Shown here one piece after another: positions 17,146-26,778 of a stretch of DNA of 55,356 nt. Position 1 is the first letter of the stretch. The number at the start of each line of letters is the position of its first letter. The translations under genes were made by a program, and so were the position numbers. The stretch covers positions 1 to 55,356 of the forward strand of contig JANQEY010000326.1 of NCBI GenBank assembly GCA_028278125.1. The letters run 5' to 3'. This stretch comes from a bacterium (GTDB lineage Bacteria > Electryoneota > Electryoneia > Electryoneales > Electryoneaceae). Under the pieces are notes generated by a model, which was not told the DNA's origin, searched no databases, and saw only the letters and a list, made by a program, of their open reading frames with translations.

Positions 17146-19976
17146 AGCAATCAATATTAAATAATCGCAAACAAGCAGTATTGATAATATACATCCTGGC
17201 ATTTGTTTTAATTGTTTCCCTGGTTTTCAGCGGTTGCGCCTACTTTAACTCCTTCTATAATACCAACAGGTATTTCAAAGAGGCTGAACGTGAGAGAATG
17301 CGTACAACTGATCTCAACGCCAAACCTGCCGGTTATACAAAGGCCGTTGAATCGGGTGGAAGGCTGCTCGAGTATTTTCCTAATTCAAAGTATGTTGAGC
17401 AAACCTTGCTGATAATGGGGCAGAGTTACTATTGGACAGAGGAGTATCACAAGGCAAAGAGGAAATTCGAAGAACTGGAGACCAACTACCGGGAGAGTGA
17501 ATACCTGGATGAAGCTCGCCTGTGGATTGGTAAAACCCTGGTGCGAATGAAAAATCGCCAGAAAGCTACTTCAACTCTCAGGGGTTTGCTGGCAGATACC
17601 GATGATCCGGAGCTAACCAGCGGGGCATTGTTTGCCCTGGCTGAACTCTACTTTGTTGATTCATTGTTTAATAAAGCCGAAGAGGAATTCCTTAATATCA
17701 CACTATCCACTGAGGATTCAGAGGTTCTTGGTGAAGCACTCTGGCGTGCTGGAGAAGCAGCATTTCGGGAGAAAAAATATCCACAGACAGTAGAACATCT
17801 TGAAGCCGCTTTAAAGCAGGAACTTCCGCGGACCATGCGGTTTAAAACAACTTTTTTCCTAGGCAGAGCATTATACGAAATAAGAGAATATGACAAGGCA
17901 ATAAACACCTTCAGCAAGGTCTTAAAAGATAAACGCTATTTTGAACAGCACGGAGCAGTGCGAGTTTACCTTGCACTGTCAAAAGACGCTATCGGTGACA
18001 GTGTTGAAACCGCCGATCAATTACAGAGGGTAATAGAAAATCATCCACGAACCCCAGAAGCCTCCCAGGCTTATTACGAACGAGCGATAATTTCGCTCCG
18101 TGATGGTGGAGACCGTGAACTGGCGAAAGAGGATCTGGATAAGGCTCGTGTTGAAAAAGCGAAAAGTGAATTCGCTCAACGAGCTGATACATTGCTGACA
18201 ATCATTAACCGGGTCGACCAGCTTGGTGAACAGAGAAGAATAACCCAACTTCGTATTCAATTCACTGAACAATGGGCTGAAAATCCAATTAATCCTGAAG
18301 ATTCTTCCGACTTTGTTAGTACCGCATATTATGATTCGCTGGCTATAGACAGCCTCTTCCTTTCGTCGCTCTGGAAACGTGCCTGGCGGGATAGTATCCC
18401 CCCAATAGAACAGGTTTCACCCGTAGCACCGGTTGAAGATGATTCAATATCACAGGTGGATTCGGTCAGTGCGGTAATACCTGATATAGATTCAGAGATC
18501 CAGGTACTTGAAGATAAAGTTGCGGCGGATACTTCGATTGCCACCGATCCAGAAATTGAAGCGCCTGAGGTAGTTGATCAAGACCCAACACTTATCCATC
18601 CTGATGAGACTATGGAGGCTGTTTCAGATACAGGCGTTACAGTAGATCTTTATGACATGATAATGTCGAGAGGCAGAGGTAAAGAAAAGCCCGAAGAAGA
18701 TAAGTCTGAAAGTATTCCCCTGGAATTTATGCAGGGTGGTAAACCACCCGAGATGGCTGACAGTGATAGTACTTTATTATCAGCCGAAAATGGAGATAGT
18801 ACATTACTGATTTCAGCGCAACCTCAGCTGGCTGATTCAAGTAATCTGATTGAAGATTCTTTGCAGGTTTCATTGTCACCGGATTCCCTTGGGCAAGATA
18901 GCACAGCAAAAGTGTCCAAAGGCAAGGCAGAACCCCCACCGATGCCTGAGCCGATTGTGATCTTTGATCCTGCTCCTGTTTATGATTCGCTGGCTGTTAT
19001 GAGGGTACAACTCCAGGACATGAGATTTCAGCTTGCCGAAATTCTTCTGTTTGATCTGAACGAACCCGATTCAGCCAGGATTGTATTCAGTGAGCTGGCG
19101 AATCCTGAAAATGCGGACTCTGTAAGGTCAAAAGCGATCCTGGCGTTATCAAATATTGCTGGGGATGAATTGAGAACTACGGATAAAGATTCACTACTGA
19201 ATATGTTGATAAACGAATTCGCGGGTTCTGAAATATCACTTGAAGCAGCAACTCGATTGGGTATAGAACTGGAAAAACCACCTCTCCAGCCGGATGAGAT
19301 AGCCTTTTTGCAGGCTGAAAGTCTTTTCCTCGCCGGGAAAGATTTTGGTGCCGATGCCTATGGGTTATACCGATGGATATTTGAGACATATCCAAATTCC
19401 GTCCTGGCACCCCAGGCAATGTGGGCTTCAGCCTATATCTCAGGAAATTACCTTGGAGATTCAGAAACGACGGAAGAATTACTTAATGATCTACAGGCAG
19501 AATATCCAAGCTCTGAGCAGGCTGTTGAAGCTGGCCGAAAGCTGAGTGCCCTTCAATCCAGCAGAACACGCGCTGCCGGAGGCGGTGAAATTGAGCTGGA
19601 AGCCACAGAGGAGGAATTACTGGCACATGGTGAAGATGAACTGGATATTACTCCCGAATTGATCGGTGGACAGTCGACTCTGGCAAATATTCTCGAAATG
19701 AGAGGATTACTCCCACAGGAGGTTATCAGTGGAACAGGCGGCGATGTTAAACTGCGTTACCTGATATCATCAGAGGGAGTAGCCTATAACTTCCGGATTG
19801 TTTTTGAAACTCCTCCAGGGATGGGTCTCGCCAGGGCTTTAATTGCCGCACTAGAAGAAGTTACTTTCAGGCCTGGATCGATTGACGGTGAATATGTAGA
19901 TGTAAGACTGGAAAGGACCTATACCTTGCCACTGGATGCACCTCCCAATGTCCGTCCTCTGCCTCGGAGGATCTAA
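17142..19976 (+). CDS. TPR outer-membrane-type lipoprotein with TonB-C-like end
   Basis: A 944-residue lipoprotein: hydrophobic helix then LVFSGC with Cys32, followed by YFNSFYNTNRYF, a start common to TPR lipoproteins in FCB-group genomes. Tetratricopeptide-like repeats, BamD/YbgF-like, cover about 60-360 (e.g. YFPNSKYVEQTL, NHPRTPEASQAYYERA). A long Asp/Ser/Glu-rich linker spans about 400-610. A second TPR part covers about 620-800. The last 75 residues (KLRYLISSEGVAYNFRIVFE...ALEEVTFRPG) resemble a TonB C-terminal domain. It probably sits at the outer membrane with its end reaching into the periplasm and may assist envelope assembly or export (inference). It starts with GTG overlapping cobB by four bases, and pyrK follows at once. 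Confidence 0.85.
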   Translation: MKQSILNNRKQAVLIIYILAFVLIVSLVFSGCAYFNSFYNTNRYFKEAERERMRTTDLNAKPAGYTKAVESGGRLLEYFPNSKYVEQTLLIMGQSYYWTEEYHKAKRKFEELETNYRESEYLDEARLWIGKTLVRMKNRQKATSTLRGLLADTDDPELTSGALFALAELYFVDSLFNKAEEEFLNITLSTEDSEVLGEALWRAGEAAFREKKYPQTVEHLEAALKQELPRTMRFKTTFFLGRALYEIREYDKAINTFSKVLKDKRYFEQHGAVRVYLALSKDAIGDSVETADQLQRVIENHPRTPEASQAYYERAIISLRDGGDRELAKEDLDKARVEKAKSEFAQRADTLLTIINRVDQLGEQRRITQLRIQFTEQWAENPINPEDSSDFVSTAYYDSLAIDSLFLSSLWKRAWRDSIPPIEQVSPVAPVEDDSISQVDSVSAVIPDIDSEIQVLEDKVAADTSIATDPEIEAPEVVDQDPTLIHPDETMEAVSDTGVTVDLYDMIMSRGRGKEKPEEDKSESIPLEFMQGGKPPEMADSDSTLLSAENGDSTLLISAQPQLADSSNLIEDSLQVSLSPDSLGQDSTAKVSKGKAEPPPMPEPIVIFDPAPVYDSLAVMRVQLQDMRFQLAEILLFDLNEPDSARIVFSELANPENADSVRSKAILALSNIAGDELRTTDKDSLLNMLINEFAGSEISLEAATRLGIELEKPPLQPDEIAFLQAESLFLAGKDFGADAYGLYRWIFETYPNSVLAPQAMWASAYISGNYLGDSETTEELLNDLQAEYPSSEQAVEAGRKLSALQSSRTRAAGGGEIELEATEEELLAHGEDELDITPELIGGQSTLANILEMRGLLPQEVISGTGGDVKLRYLISSEGVAYNFRIVFETPPGMGLARALIAALEEVTFRPGSIDGEYVDVRLERTYTLPLDAPPNVRPLPRRI

Positions 19977-19978
19977 AA

Positions 19979-20785
19979 TTGAAGTTTCTTGAAGATGCCA
20001 TAGTATTATCCAACCAGGAAATCAGGCCGGGTATCTGGTCTATGTGGCTCCAATCACCACAGATATGTAAAGAATCTTCTCCTGGACAATTTGTTCATTT
20101 GCGAGTAGAAAAATCGTTTACTCCCCTGCTGCGAAGGCCATTGAGCATCGGCAGGGTTCTCGATAGTAAGCTAGAACTTGTGTGGCGTGTTGTTGGTACA
20201 GGCACCAGGTTATTGGCAGGCAAAAAAGCCGGGGATACTGTTAATCTGCTGGGACCCCTTGGAGAACCTTTTGGTATTGATTCCAAACCTGATATGGCCA
20301 TCCTGGTCGGTGGCGGTCTCGGGCTGCCTCCATTGGTTTACCTGAATGAATTGCTAAAGGATAAAGGGATTAAGACAGAGTTCTTCCTGGGTGTTGGGAA
20401 TGTTGACGGTATTCCATTGAGCGATGAAGATCCCGTTCTCGATGACATGATAATAACCTCAGAACGTGGGAATTCCTATCGCAAAGGTTTTGTTACCGAA
20501 CCTGTTCTGGAATTAATTAACTCACCCGGTATTAAAGAGAACCTGAATAATATTGCTTTGTATTCATGCGGTCCCTGGGGGCTGATTGGTGCTCTTAAAT
20601 CTATGATACCGGTCGAGAATTTTCTGAGATGTGAAGTATCCCTGGAACAGCAGATGGGATGTGGAATCGGAGTTTGCCAGGGATGTGCAATAGAAGTTAA
20701 AAACTCTGACCAGCCATTCAAACTTGTATGCAATGATGGTCCGGTTTTCAGCTTGAAAAATATAGAGGTGCCAAATGGCTCCTGA
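19979..20785 (+). CDS. pyrK: Dihydroorotate dehydrogenase B, electron transfer subunit
   Basis: Passes electrons from dihydroorotate oxidation in PyrD through a [2Fe-2S] cluster and FAD to NAD+. Seen: flavin-binding PLLRRPLSIGRV, nucleotide-binding VGGGLGLPPLVYL, and a C-terminal cluster motif with Cys228, Cys233, Cys236 and Cys251 (C-x4-C-x2-C-x14-C). The start is TTG at 19979, supported by a GGAGG Shine-Dalgarno that lies inside the end of the upstream gene. Its 3' end overlaps pyrD by 11 bases, which fits translational coupling of the two subunits. Confidence 0.95.
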   Translation: MKFLEDAIVLSNQEIRPGIWSMWLQSPQICKESSPGQFVHLRVEKSFTPLLRRPLSIGRVLDSKLELVWRVVGTGTRLLAGKKAGDTVNLLGPLGEPFGIDSKPDMAILVGGGLGLPPLVYLNELLKDKGIKTEFFLGVGNVDGIPLSDEDPVLDDMIITSERGNSYRKGFVTEPVLELINSPGIKENLNNIALYSCGPWGLIGALKSMIPVENFLRCEVSLEQQMGCGIGVCQGCAIEVKNSDQPFKLVCNDGPVFSLKNIEVPNGS

Positions 20786-21719
20786 ACTTGGCGTGAAGCT
20801 GGGATCGCTGGAATTTAAGAATCCCCTGATTGCGGCTTCAGGATGTTACGGATATGGAATCGAGTACTCTGATGTTTCCAGCCCGGAAATATTAGGCGGA
20901 TTTGTAACTAAAAGTGTCTCGTTGAAGCCTTGGAAAGGCAATCCCCCACCAAGAATTGCGGAAACCGGTACCGGGATGATTAATAGTATTGGCCTGGCCA
21001 ATATGGGAGTAAAACGTTTTATTGAGGAAATTGTCCCTCAATACGAAGGGATAGATACCAGGATAATCGTATCTGTTGCCTGTAAGATATTGGAAGAATA
21101 TGTTGAGGTTGTCCAACACCTCGAAGACGCTCCGTTCATCGATGGATACGAACTAAATATTTCCTGCCCGAATGTAAAAGAAGGTGGTATGGCTTTCAGC
21201 CAGAATCCTATAGTCACAGAAGAGCTTGTTTCCAGGGTCAGGAAATCTACTAACCGATGGGTAATGGCCAAATTAACCCCAAATGTGGCCCGTATTTCTG
21301 AAGGTGCTGTTGCAGCCGAAAATGGCGGTGCTGACGCTGTCAGTATGATAAATACGCTGGTGGGGATGGCAATAGATTATCAATCCAGAAAACCTCGTGT
21401 ATCAACAATTACTGGTGGTTATTCCGGTCCACCGATTAAGCCGGTTGCACTGGCTAAAGTATGGGAAACATATAATGCCGTAAATATTCCAATAATGGGT
21501 ATGGGTGGTATTATATCCTGGGAAGATGTCTTGGAGTTTTTAATAGTCGGTTCATGCGCTGTTCAGGTAGGAACAGCCCTGTTTTCAACTCCCGATTTAC
21601 CTTTGGAAATGTTGGCAGCACTTGAAAAATACCTTGTTGATGATGATATTTCAGATATCAGTGAATTAACCGGATCATTACGCAGAGCAGAACCATATAC
21701 AGTGGGTACACCACGGTAA
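20775..21719 (+). CDS. pyrD: Dihydroorotate dehydrogenase B, catalytic subunit
   Basis: Oxidises dihydroorotate to orotate using FMN, in a class 1B heterotetramer with PyrK. Its 314 residues make a TIM barrel: NPLIAASGCYGYG, GNPPPRIAET, ELNISCPNV with catalytic base Cys131, AKLTPNV, PIMGMGGI and AVQVGTALF. The Cys, rather than Ser, marks class 1, and the adjacent pyrK marks subclass 1B. ATG at 20775 has a GAGGTG Shine-Dalgarno and lies within the end of pyrK. No other pyr genes are nearby. Confidence 0.96.
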   Translation: MAPELGVKLGSLEFKNPLIAASGCYGYGIEYSDVSSPEILGGFVTKSVSLKPWKGNPPPRIAETGTGMINSIGLANMGVKRFIEEIVPQYEGIDTRIIVSVACKILEEYVEVVQHLEDAPFIDGYELNISCPNVKEGGMAFSQNPIVTEELVSRVRKSTNRWVMAKLTPNVARISEGAVAAENGGADAVSMINTLVGMAIDYQSRKPRVSTITGGYSGPPIKPVALAKVWETYNAVNIPIMGMGGIISWEDVLEFLIVGSCAVQVGTALFSTPDLPLEMLAALEKYLVDDDISDISELTGSLRRAEPYTVGTPR

Positions 21720-21723
21720 TCTT

Positions 21724-22278
21724 GTGATTAGAAGAAATCTTGATAACAAGTATTACAATAGAACCTCAATACGTCAATACAATCCCTCTCACTTAAAAAC
21801 AACTGGAATAAAATCCTCGGCTTTTATTTTTTCGGTTACTATTTTTTTATGTTTGTCAGTCTTTCTTGTTTCCGGATGCAGTTCAAATCCTGTTTATACC
21901 TCTAAAAAACATACTTCTGTCAGTAGTAAGAAAAAGAAGCAGCCCGCAAAATCAACTGGTAAATATCGTAACGGTCAGGTAATTGAAGGTATTGCCAGCT
22001 ATTATGGACCTGGTTTTCATGGGCGTCTGACAGCAAATGGAGAGAAGTACAATCAAAACGGATTAACCTGCGCTCACAAGCATCTTCCATTCGGAACTAT
22101 CCTTAAAATTACCTATATTAAAACCGGCAAAACCGTAACTGTCAGGGTGAATGACCGTGGTCCTTATGTGAAGGGAAGGATCATCGATCTTAGTGTCGGC
22201 GCCGCGAAAAAAATCGGGATGCTTAATGACGGTACCGGGAAAGTTAAAATTCAAATTATCAAATTGGGCAACAATTGA
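21724..22278 (+). CDS. RlpA-like double-psi beta-barrel lipoprotein
   Basis: RlpA-type proteins are outer-membrane lipoproteins. Some are lytic transglycosylases that cleave peptidoglycan strands lacking stem peptides. Seen: a long N-terminal region, a hydrophobic helix and lipobox LVSGC (Cys52), then one DPBB domain (about 85-180) with ASYYGPGFHGRLTANGE, AHKHLPFGT and VRVNDRGPYVKGRIIDLS. The conserved His and Asp needed for activity are present. There is no SPOR domain, so septal targeting by denuded glycan binding is not expected. The start is GTG at 21724, four bases after pyrD, with a weak Shine-Dalgarno. The C-terminus overlaps cdsA (TTGA). Confidence 0.88.
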   Translation: MIRRNLDNKYYNRTSIRQYNPSHLKTTGIKSSAFIFSVTIFLCLSVFLVSGCSSNPVYTSKKHTSVSSKKKKQPAKSTGKYRNGQVIEGIASYYGPGFHGRLTANGEKYNQNGLTCAHKHLPFGTILKITYIKTGKTVTVRVNDRGPYVKGRIIDLSVGAAKKIGMLNDGTGKVKIQIIKLGNN

Positions 22279-23105
22279 GTAAGGAAACCGTTCAAAGAAT
22301 AGGTATTGCGGCAATTCTGGTCCCGATTGCCATGGTTACAGCGTACCTGGGAGGATGGTATTTTGCATTTCTCGTTGCCCTGATGTGTGCAGCGACAATT
22401 TATGAAATTCAGCAGATGTTGATGAAACTTGAATGGAAGGGCACACCTGTTATAGGTGTTGTATTCGGTTTCGTCACACCCCTTCTTGTACACTATCTGG
22501 GTGCCGGCGTATTAGTACCTCTTTACCTGACCCTGGTTCTTGCATTAGGGATTGTCGCAATTTTCAGGGGTGTAAGTGAGGGTTTTTATAGTCTGTCAAC
22601 GACGTTCTTTTCCACGGTATTGATCGGACTTCCCATGGCATCCATGATATTGATTCGTGATGGTGGAAACTGGCCGGGTGATAAGGTAGGTGGATTGGTT
22701 ATTATCTATCTGTGGGGGGGAGCATGGATCTCCGATACTTTCGCTTATCTCATAGGCAGGAAATTCGGTAAGAGAAAGCTTGCATCCGAATTGTCACCGA
22801 AAAAAACCATAGCCGGGTCCGTGGCTACATTTGTCAGTGCCATGTTGTGGTGTGTCCTTGGAGCAGAATTTATAGATCCCCTCTTTACAACTGTAGACCG
22901 AGTTATCCTGGGTTTGATTGTGGGGGTATTCGGACAGGTGGGAGATTTAACAGCATCAATCATCAAAAGAGAAACCGGTGTTAAGGATTCGGGATTTATT
23001 TTTGCCACTCACGGTGGGGCATATGACCGGTTTGACAGTATGATCTTTATTTCCGGTGCAGCCTACCTGTTTTTTATCGGTACCGGTTTTGTTCCTCATC
23101 CCTGA
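22275..23105 (+). CDS. cdsA: Phosphatidate cytidylyltransferase (CDP-diglyceride synthase)
   Basis: Makes CDP-diacylglycerol from phosphatidate and CTP in the inner membrane, the branch point of phospholipid synthesis. It has 276 residues and about eight TM helices. The family signature near the C-terminus is complete: SIIKRETGVKDSG followed by HGGAYDRFDS. Earlier landmarks are ISDTFAYLIGRKFGK and LSPKKTIAG. It starts with TTG overlapping the rlpA-like gene by four bases and closes the six-gene unit. The CTP link gives a loose metabolic tie to pyrDK upstream. Confidence 0.95.
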   Translation: MSKETVQRIGIAAILVPIAMVTAYLGGWYFAFLVALMCAATIYEIQQMLMKLEWKGTPVIGVVFGFVTPLLVHYLGAGVLVPLYLTLVLALGIVAIFRGVSEGFYSLSTTFFSTVLIGLPMASMILIRDGGNWPGDKVGGLVIIYLWGGAWISDTFAYLIGRKFGKRKLASELSPKKTIAGSVATFVSAMLWCVLGAEFIDPLFTTVDRVILGLIVGVFGQVGDLTASIIKRETGVKDSGFIFATHGGAYDRFDSMIFISGAAYLFFIGTGFVPHP

Positions 23106-23251
23106 TTAAGCTGAAAAACCTGCTGCCTGTAGAATAGTCTTCCAAGTCAGAAATGAATAAAATCGATAATCTATTAATCCATTAATTTTCGAATATAATA
23201 AGTTTTGAAGAAATTAATTACAATGAATTTTAAAGTCGTTTTTATATAAAC

Positions 23252-23278
23252 AAAACGGGCTGCTGAAACAGCAGCCCG
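23252..23278 (-). terminator. Intrinsic terminator of the Tricorn-like gene
   Basis: A 10-bp perfect stem, CGGGCTGCTG (23256-23265) with CAGCAGCCCG (23269-23278), has loop AAA. Read on the minus strand it is followed by TTTTG and a T/A-rich tail. It lies 22 bases beyond the end of the minus-strand protease gene and may also stop cdsA transcription from the other side. Confidence 0.85.
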
Positions 23279-23299
23279 CAAAAGAATTTTCCATTCTAA

Positions 23300-26200
23300 T
23301 TATTTCAGATGTTGAATCTTCAACGGTTTTTTCGGATAGGCAGGAGGTTCAACAAATGGTGGCCATTTTTCCGTGTTCATCAACTCTCTCTGGACATATT
23401 TAATCGCTGCATCAAGCTGAGGATCTTTGCCTTCAATCATCGATTTAGGATCATCCATCACTACAACATCCGGGTATACGCCAGGTCCTTCGATAAGCCA
23501 TTGACCATCAAAAGCTCCCCAGCCGGAGAATTGCGGTTGTGTGTTTGCACCACGGTCGACAGTAGCTCTGCCACCCTGGATTCCTACCCAGCCACCCCAG
23601 GTCCTGGTTCCAAAGAGAGTCCCGAGATTTAAGCGTTTGAATCCTTCTGAGAACGTTTCACCGTCAGAACCGGTTTCATGGTTACAGACTGCCGCTTTAG
23701 GTCCATAGAAACTCTGCCACGGTGTATTTCCGACGGCTCCCTCACGACCCTTTCCACGTGCCCAGACAGAGTGTTCAAGTTGCGCAAGGATCATCTGGGC
23801 TACAAAACCACCACCATTATGGCGTACGTCGATCACAAGGCCATCTTTATACTTCTGTGGCACAAACATCCGGCTCCACATTGAAAGACCCATTCCCATC
23901 ATATCGGGAAGGTGAATATAACCGATTTTTCCGTCGGTCATTTTGTCGACATATTCACGCCTGTCACGCACCCAGTCCAGGTAACGAAGCCGTCCTTCAC
24001 TGCCGAGGGTTTCAACAAGCAGTTCTTCAGCATCTTTCAGTTTTGGTGTTGAATTCAGGCTGAGTAATACTTCCTGTCCGGATTTCCCAAGGAGACGTTC
24101 AAATATATTATCTCCTTTTTCCAGGGGAACACCGTCAATCGCTACGATATATTTTCCTTCATCGACACCCTGGAGAGGACTGGCCGGTTCATCACCCCAT
24201 CCATCTCCCTTGAGGACACGCGTAATCTTGTATGCACCGGAATTAGTTGCTTCCAGGTCTGCACCAAGATATCCAACACTAACTCTAGGTGCTCTCCTGA
24301 TATCACCACCCCAGATATATGCATGACCGATGTTTAACTCACCAATCATTTCACTGATCAGGTCATTCAGTTCATCACGATTGGAAACGCGGGGGAGAAG
24401 TGAGCTGTATTGCTTCCAGACAGCTTCCCAGTTCACACCGTGCATACCCGGATCATAGAAAAAGTCACGTTGCCAGCGCCAGATTTCCCGGAGGATTAAC
24501 GCCCATTCATCACGTGGATTAATATCCACGTCCCATCCACCAAGAGATACATGTCCATCTTCCTCGGGGATCTTGTCCGATCCTGCGTCCATCACTACAA
24601 AACTACCACCATCAGTTCGAACGACAGCTTTCTTCTTGTCGGGTGATAGTGCGAATCCCTTACAACCGGATGTAACCTTATTCAGTTCTTCTTCTTCGAG
24701 GTCAAAGATACTTAGTGTAAATCCTTTACCACCTTCACCCTCTTCCTTCATACCGGTATTTTTATAAGATCCCACGTAGAATTTTCCGGAAACAGCCCAG
24801 ATGCTGAAGAAATTACCGGCATTAAAATCCACCTGGTAAATCCTGTCATAAATGCCATCGAAGTCAATGGTTATTAAGTCTTCTTCCTCTTCATCCTCAC
24901 CATTGTCTTCTTCTTCCTCGTCCTCACCGTTTTCCTCTTCTTCTTCCTCATCTTCGAATGCCTCTACAAGTTCAGGTGCGAACGGGTTTTTCGTGTCTTC
25001 CGCGAGCATGACGATATATGCTTTTACCGGTCGATCGTTTATGTACGAAAAGTCAACCTGGTCAAGAACGGGATTAAAGTAGGTGTAGGACAGAAAATAC
25101 AGGTAATCACCATCCGGATCCCATGACATACTCTGTTCATATGTCATCGGTCGATCGAACTGGAACTTCTTTTTTGTTTCGATATTGTAAATCCAGACAT
25201 CTGTATTGTAGTTCTCATCACCACGGATCCAGGCTATCCATTTACTGTCAGGTGACCACTCCATAGGCCCGATAAAATCGGGAGCTGTATCAATTTTGGT
25301 CAATTTCCCGCTATCCGCATCAACCAGCCAGAGATTCCCTGCTTTATCGTCAAACATCAGGTATTCGCCATCAGGTGACCAGTACATTGGATAGCGATAC
25401 ATATCGCCACCGCTGGTCAATTTTTTCGGCTCTTCCTTGCCATCCGATGGCATAAGCCAAATCTCGTCTTCTCCACTGGCATCTGACATCATCGCAACAG
25501 TTTTACCGTCTGGACTGAACGCTACATAACGTTCACGACCCTCGTTAGTATAAGTCAGCCTCCTGATGTAGCCAGATTCTTCGACCGGGAAGGTAAAAAC
25601 TTCACCACGGGAGGCGATTGCCAGCCTCTTTCCCGTATTAGGGATAGAATAGGAATCAATATACTTGGTGGGACTTCCTACCAGTCTTTCCCTGAGACGG
25701 AAACGGTCAGAAGGTAATTTGATATCTATCAGCGTTTCTTTCCCTGTAGCTACATCATAGGCATATATATCCATCGCTTTCTGGTAGACTATTGTCTTCC
25801 CATCGCCGGAAGGCCAGCGCAGATCCCATTTTTCAGCGAATGTATGCTGGCTGACTCCAGAACCATCAGCATTCATGCTGAAGATATTCATGCGTCCCGA
25901 ACGGTCTGAGAGAAAATAAATCCTGTCGCCAATCCACATTGGATAAGCGTCTGTTCCATCAAAGTCAGTAACAAGGTTGAAATCCATCGTCTTGAGGTTA
26001 CCAACCCAGATATCCATCGCCCAACCGCCCTTATAACGTTTCCATGGACGCTGTTCCCGGCGCAATCTTGTATAGGCAAAGTTATCACCACCGGATTCAT
26101 AACTGATCCTGGTAGCTTTGTCGAGACCGATATCCATGGGATATCCGCCATCAAGACCGACTTTATATAGTTTCCATGTATAATTTGGGGTATTCCTGTA

Positions 26201-26593
26201 GCTTCTGAAAATGAGATGTTTACTGTCATCTGTCCATCCAACAACTTCATCTAACGCTGAATGGAAAGTAAGGCGTACCGGTTCACCACCTTTAGCTGGT
26301 ATCAAGTAAACATCATTATTACCATCATATTCACCTGTGAAGGCTATCCATTTTTTATCAGGACTGATACGCGCGTAACGTTCCTGCCCATCATGCCTTG
26401 TGAGCCGGTAGGCATCTCCGCCAGTCAGGGTGGCTGCCCATAAATCACCCTCTGATGTAAATACTACAAGGTCATCCCTTACATCCGGAAAGCGAAAAAA
26501 ACCGGATTCTTCTGCCAATGAAACAGAAACTGTTCCGACAGAAATGATTAAAACTATCATCATAAACATGTTTGAATGTTTACCAGGATACAT
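23300..26593 (-). CDS. Secreted Tricorn-like S41 peptidase with beta-propeller domains
   Basis: A 1097-residue exported protein with signal peptide (about 1-27, ends SLAEES). The N-terminal half is a WD40-like/TolB-type propeller region with repeats such as RISPDKKWIAFTGEYDG, AFSPDGKTVAMMSDASG and WSPDSKWIAWIRG. Then come a Tricorn C1-like part (WALILREIWRWQRDFFYDPGMHGVNWEAV cut by IGHAYIWGG), a PDZ-like segment and the S41 catalytic domain. The nucleophile is Ser976 in TGSDGETF, with downstream Glu1035 in LIEGPGVYPD. The Ser-His pair of archaeal Tricorn reads Gly-His here. An acidic tract (about 547-573) interrupts the propeller/peptidase junction. Archaeal Tricorn is cytoplasmic; this one is exported. 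AGGAGG precedes the ATG. Confidence 0.92.
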   Translation of the reverse strand: MYPGKHSNMFMMIVLIISVGTVSVSLAEESGFFRFPDVRDDLVVFTSEGDLWAATLTGGDAYRLTRHDGQERYARISPDKKWIAFTGEYDGNNDVYLIPAKGGEPVRLTFHSALDEVVGWTDDSKHLIFRSYRNTPNYTWKLYKVGLDGGYPMDIGLDKATRISYESGGDNFAYTRLRREQRPWKRYKGGWAMDIWVGNLKTMDFNLVTDFDGTDAYPMWIGDRIYFLSDRSGRMNIFSMNADGSGVSQHTFAEKWDLRWPSGDGKTIVYQKAMDIYAYDVATGKETLIDIKLPSDRFRLRERLVGSPTKYIDSYSIPNTGKRLAIASRGEVFTFPVEESGYIRRLTYTNEGRERYVAFSPDGKTVAMMSDASGEDEIWLMPSDGKEEPKKLTSGGDMYRYPMYWSPDGEYLMFDDKAGNLWLVDADSGKLTKIDTAPDFIGPMEWSPDSKWIAWIRGDENYNTDVWIYNIETKKKFQFDRPMTYEQSMSWDPDGDYLYFLSYTYFNPVLDQVDFSYINDRPVKAYIVMLAEDTKNPFAPELVEAFEDEEEEEENGEDEEEEDNGEDEEEEDLITIDFDGIYDRIYQVDFNAGNFFSIWAVSGKFYVGSYKNTGMKEEGEGGKGFTLSIFDLEEEELNKVTSGCKGFALSPDKKKAVVRTDGGSFVVMDAGSDKIPEEDGHVSLGGWDVDINPRDEWALILREIWRWQRDFFYDPGMHGVNWEAVWKQYSSLLPRVSNRDELNDLISEMIGELNIGHAYIWGGDIRRAPRVSVGYLGADLEATNSGAYKITRVLKGDGWGDEPASPLQGVDEGKYIVAIDGVPLEKGDNIFERLLGKSGQEVLLSLNSTPKLKDAEELLVETLGSEGRLRYLDWVRDRREYVDKMTDGKIGYIHLPDMMGMGLSMWSRMFVPQKYKDGLVIDVRHNGGGFVAQMILAQLEHSVWARGKGREGAVGNTPWQSFYGPKAAVCNHETGSDGETFSEGFKRLNLGTLFGTRTWGGWVGIQGGRATVDRGANTQPQFSGWGAFDGQWLIEGPGVYPDVVVMDDPKSMIEGKDPQLDAAIKYVQRELMNTEKWPPFVEPPAYPKKPLKIQHLK

Positions 26594-26623
26594 TTCCCTT
26601 CCTCCTCAAATGTTTTGTGGATA

Positions 26624-26651
26624 AGTATATTTAAAAATGTAGCAAAATCAA
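26624..26651 (-). promoter_or_regulatory. Putative promoter of the Tricorn-like gene
   Basis: On the minus strand TTGATT (26651-26646) and TATACT (26629-26624) are 16 bases apart, giving a leader of about 25 bases before the ATG at 26593 with its AGGAGG site. It is a consensus match only. Confidence 0.4.
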
Positions 26652-26778
26652 GATGTTGCTTGTTGCAATTCGAAACAATTATATTGTAGGATAATTTGTT
26701 GTTTTATAAATATCAAATTATTAGACTTTTGAAGCGTTCACGATCATATAAAATTAGCAAAAACTAAGCCGGTTGGCC

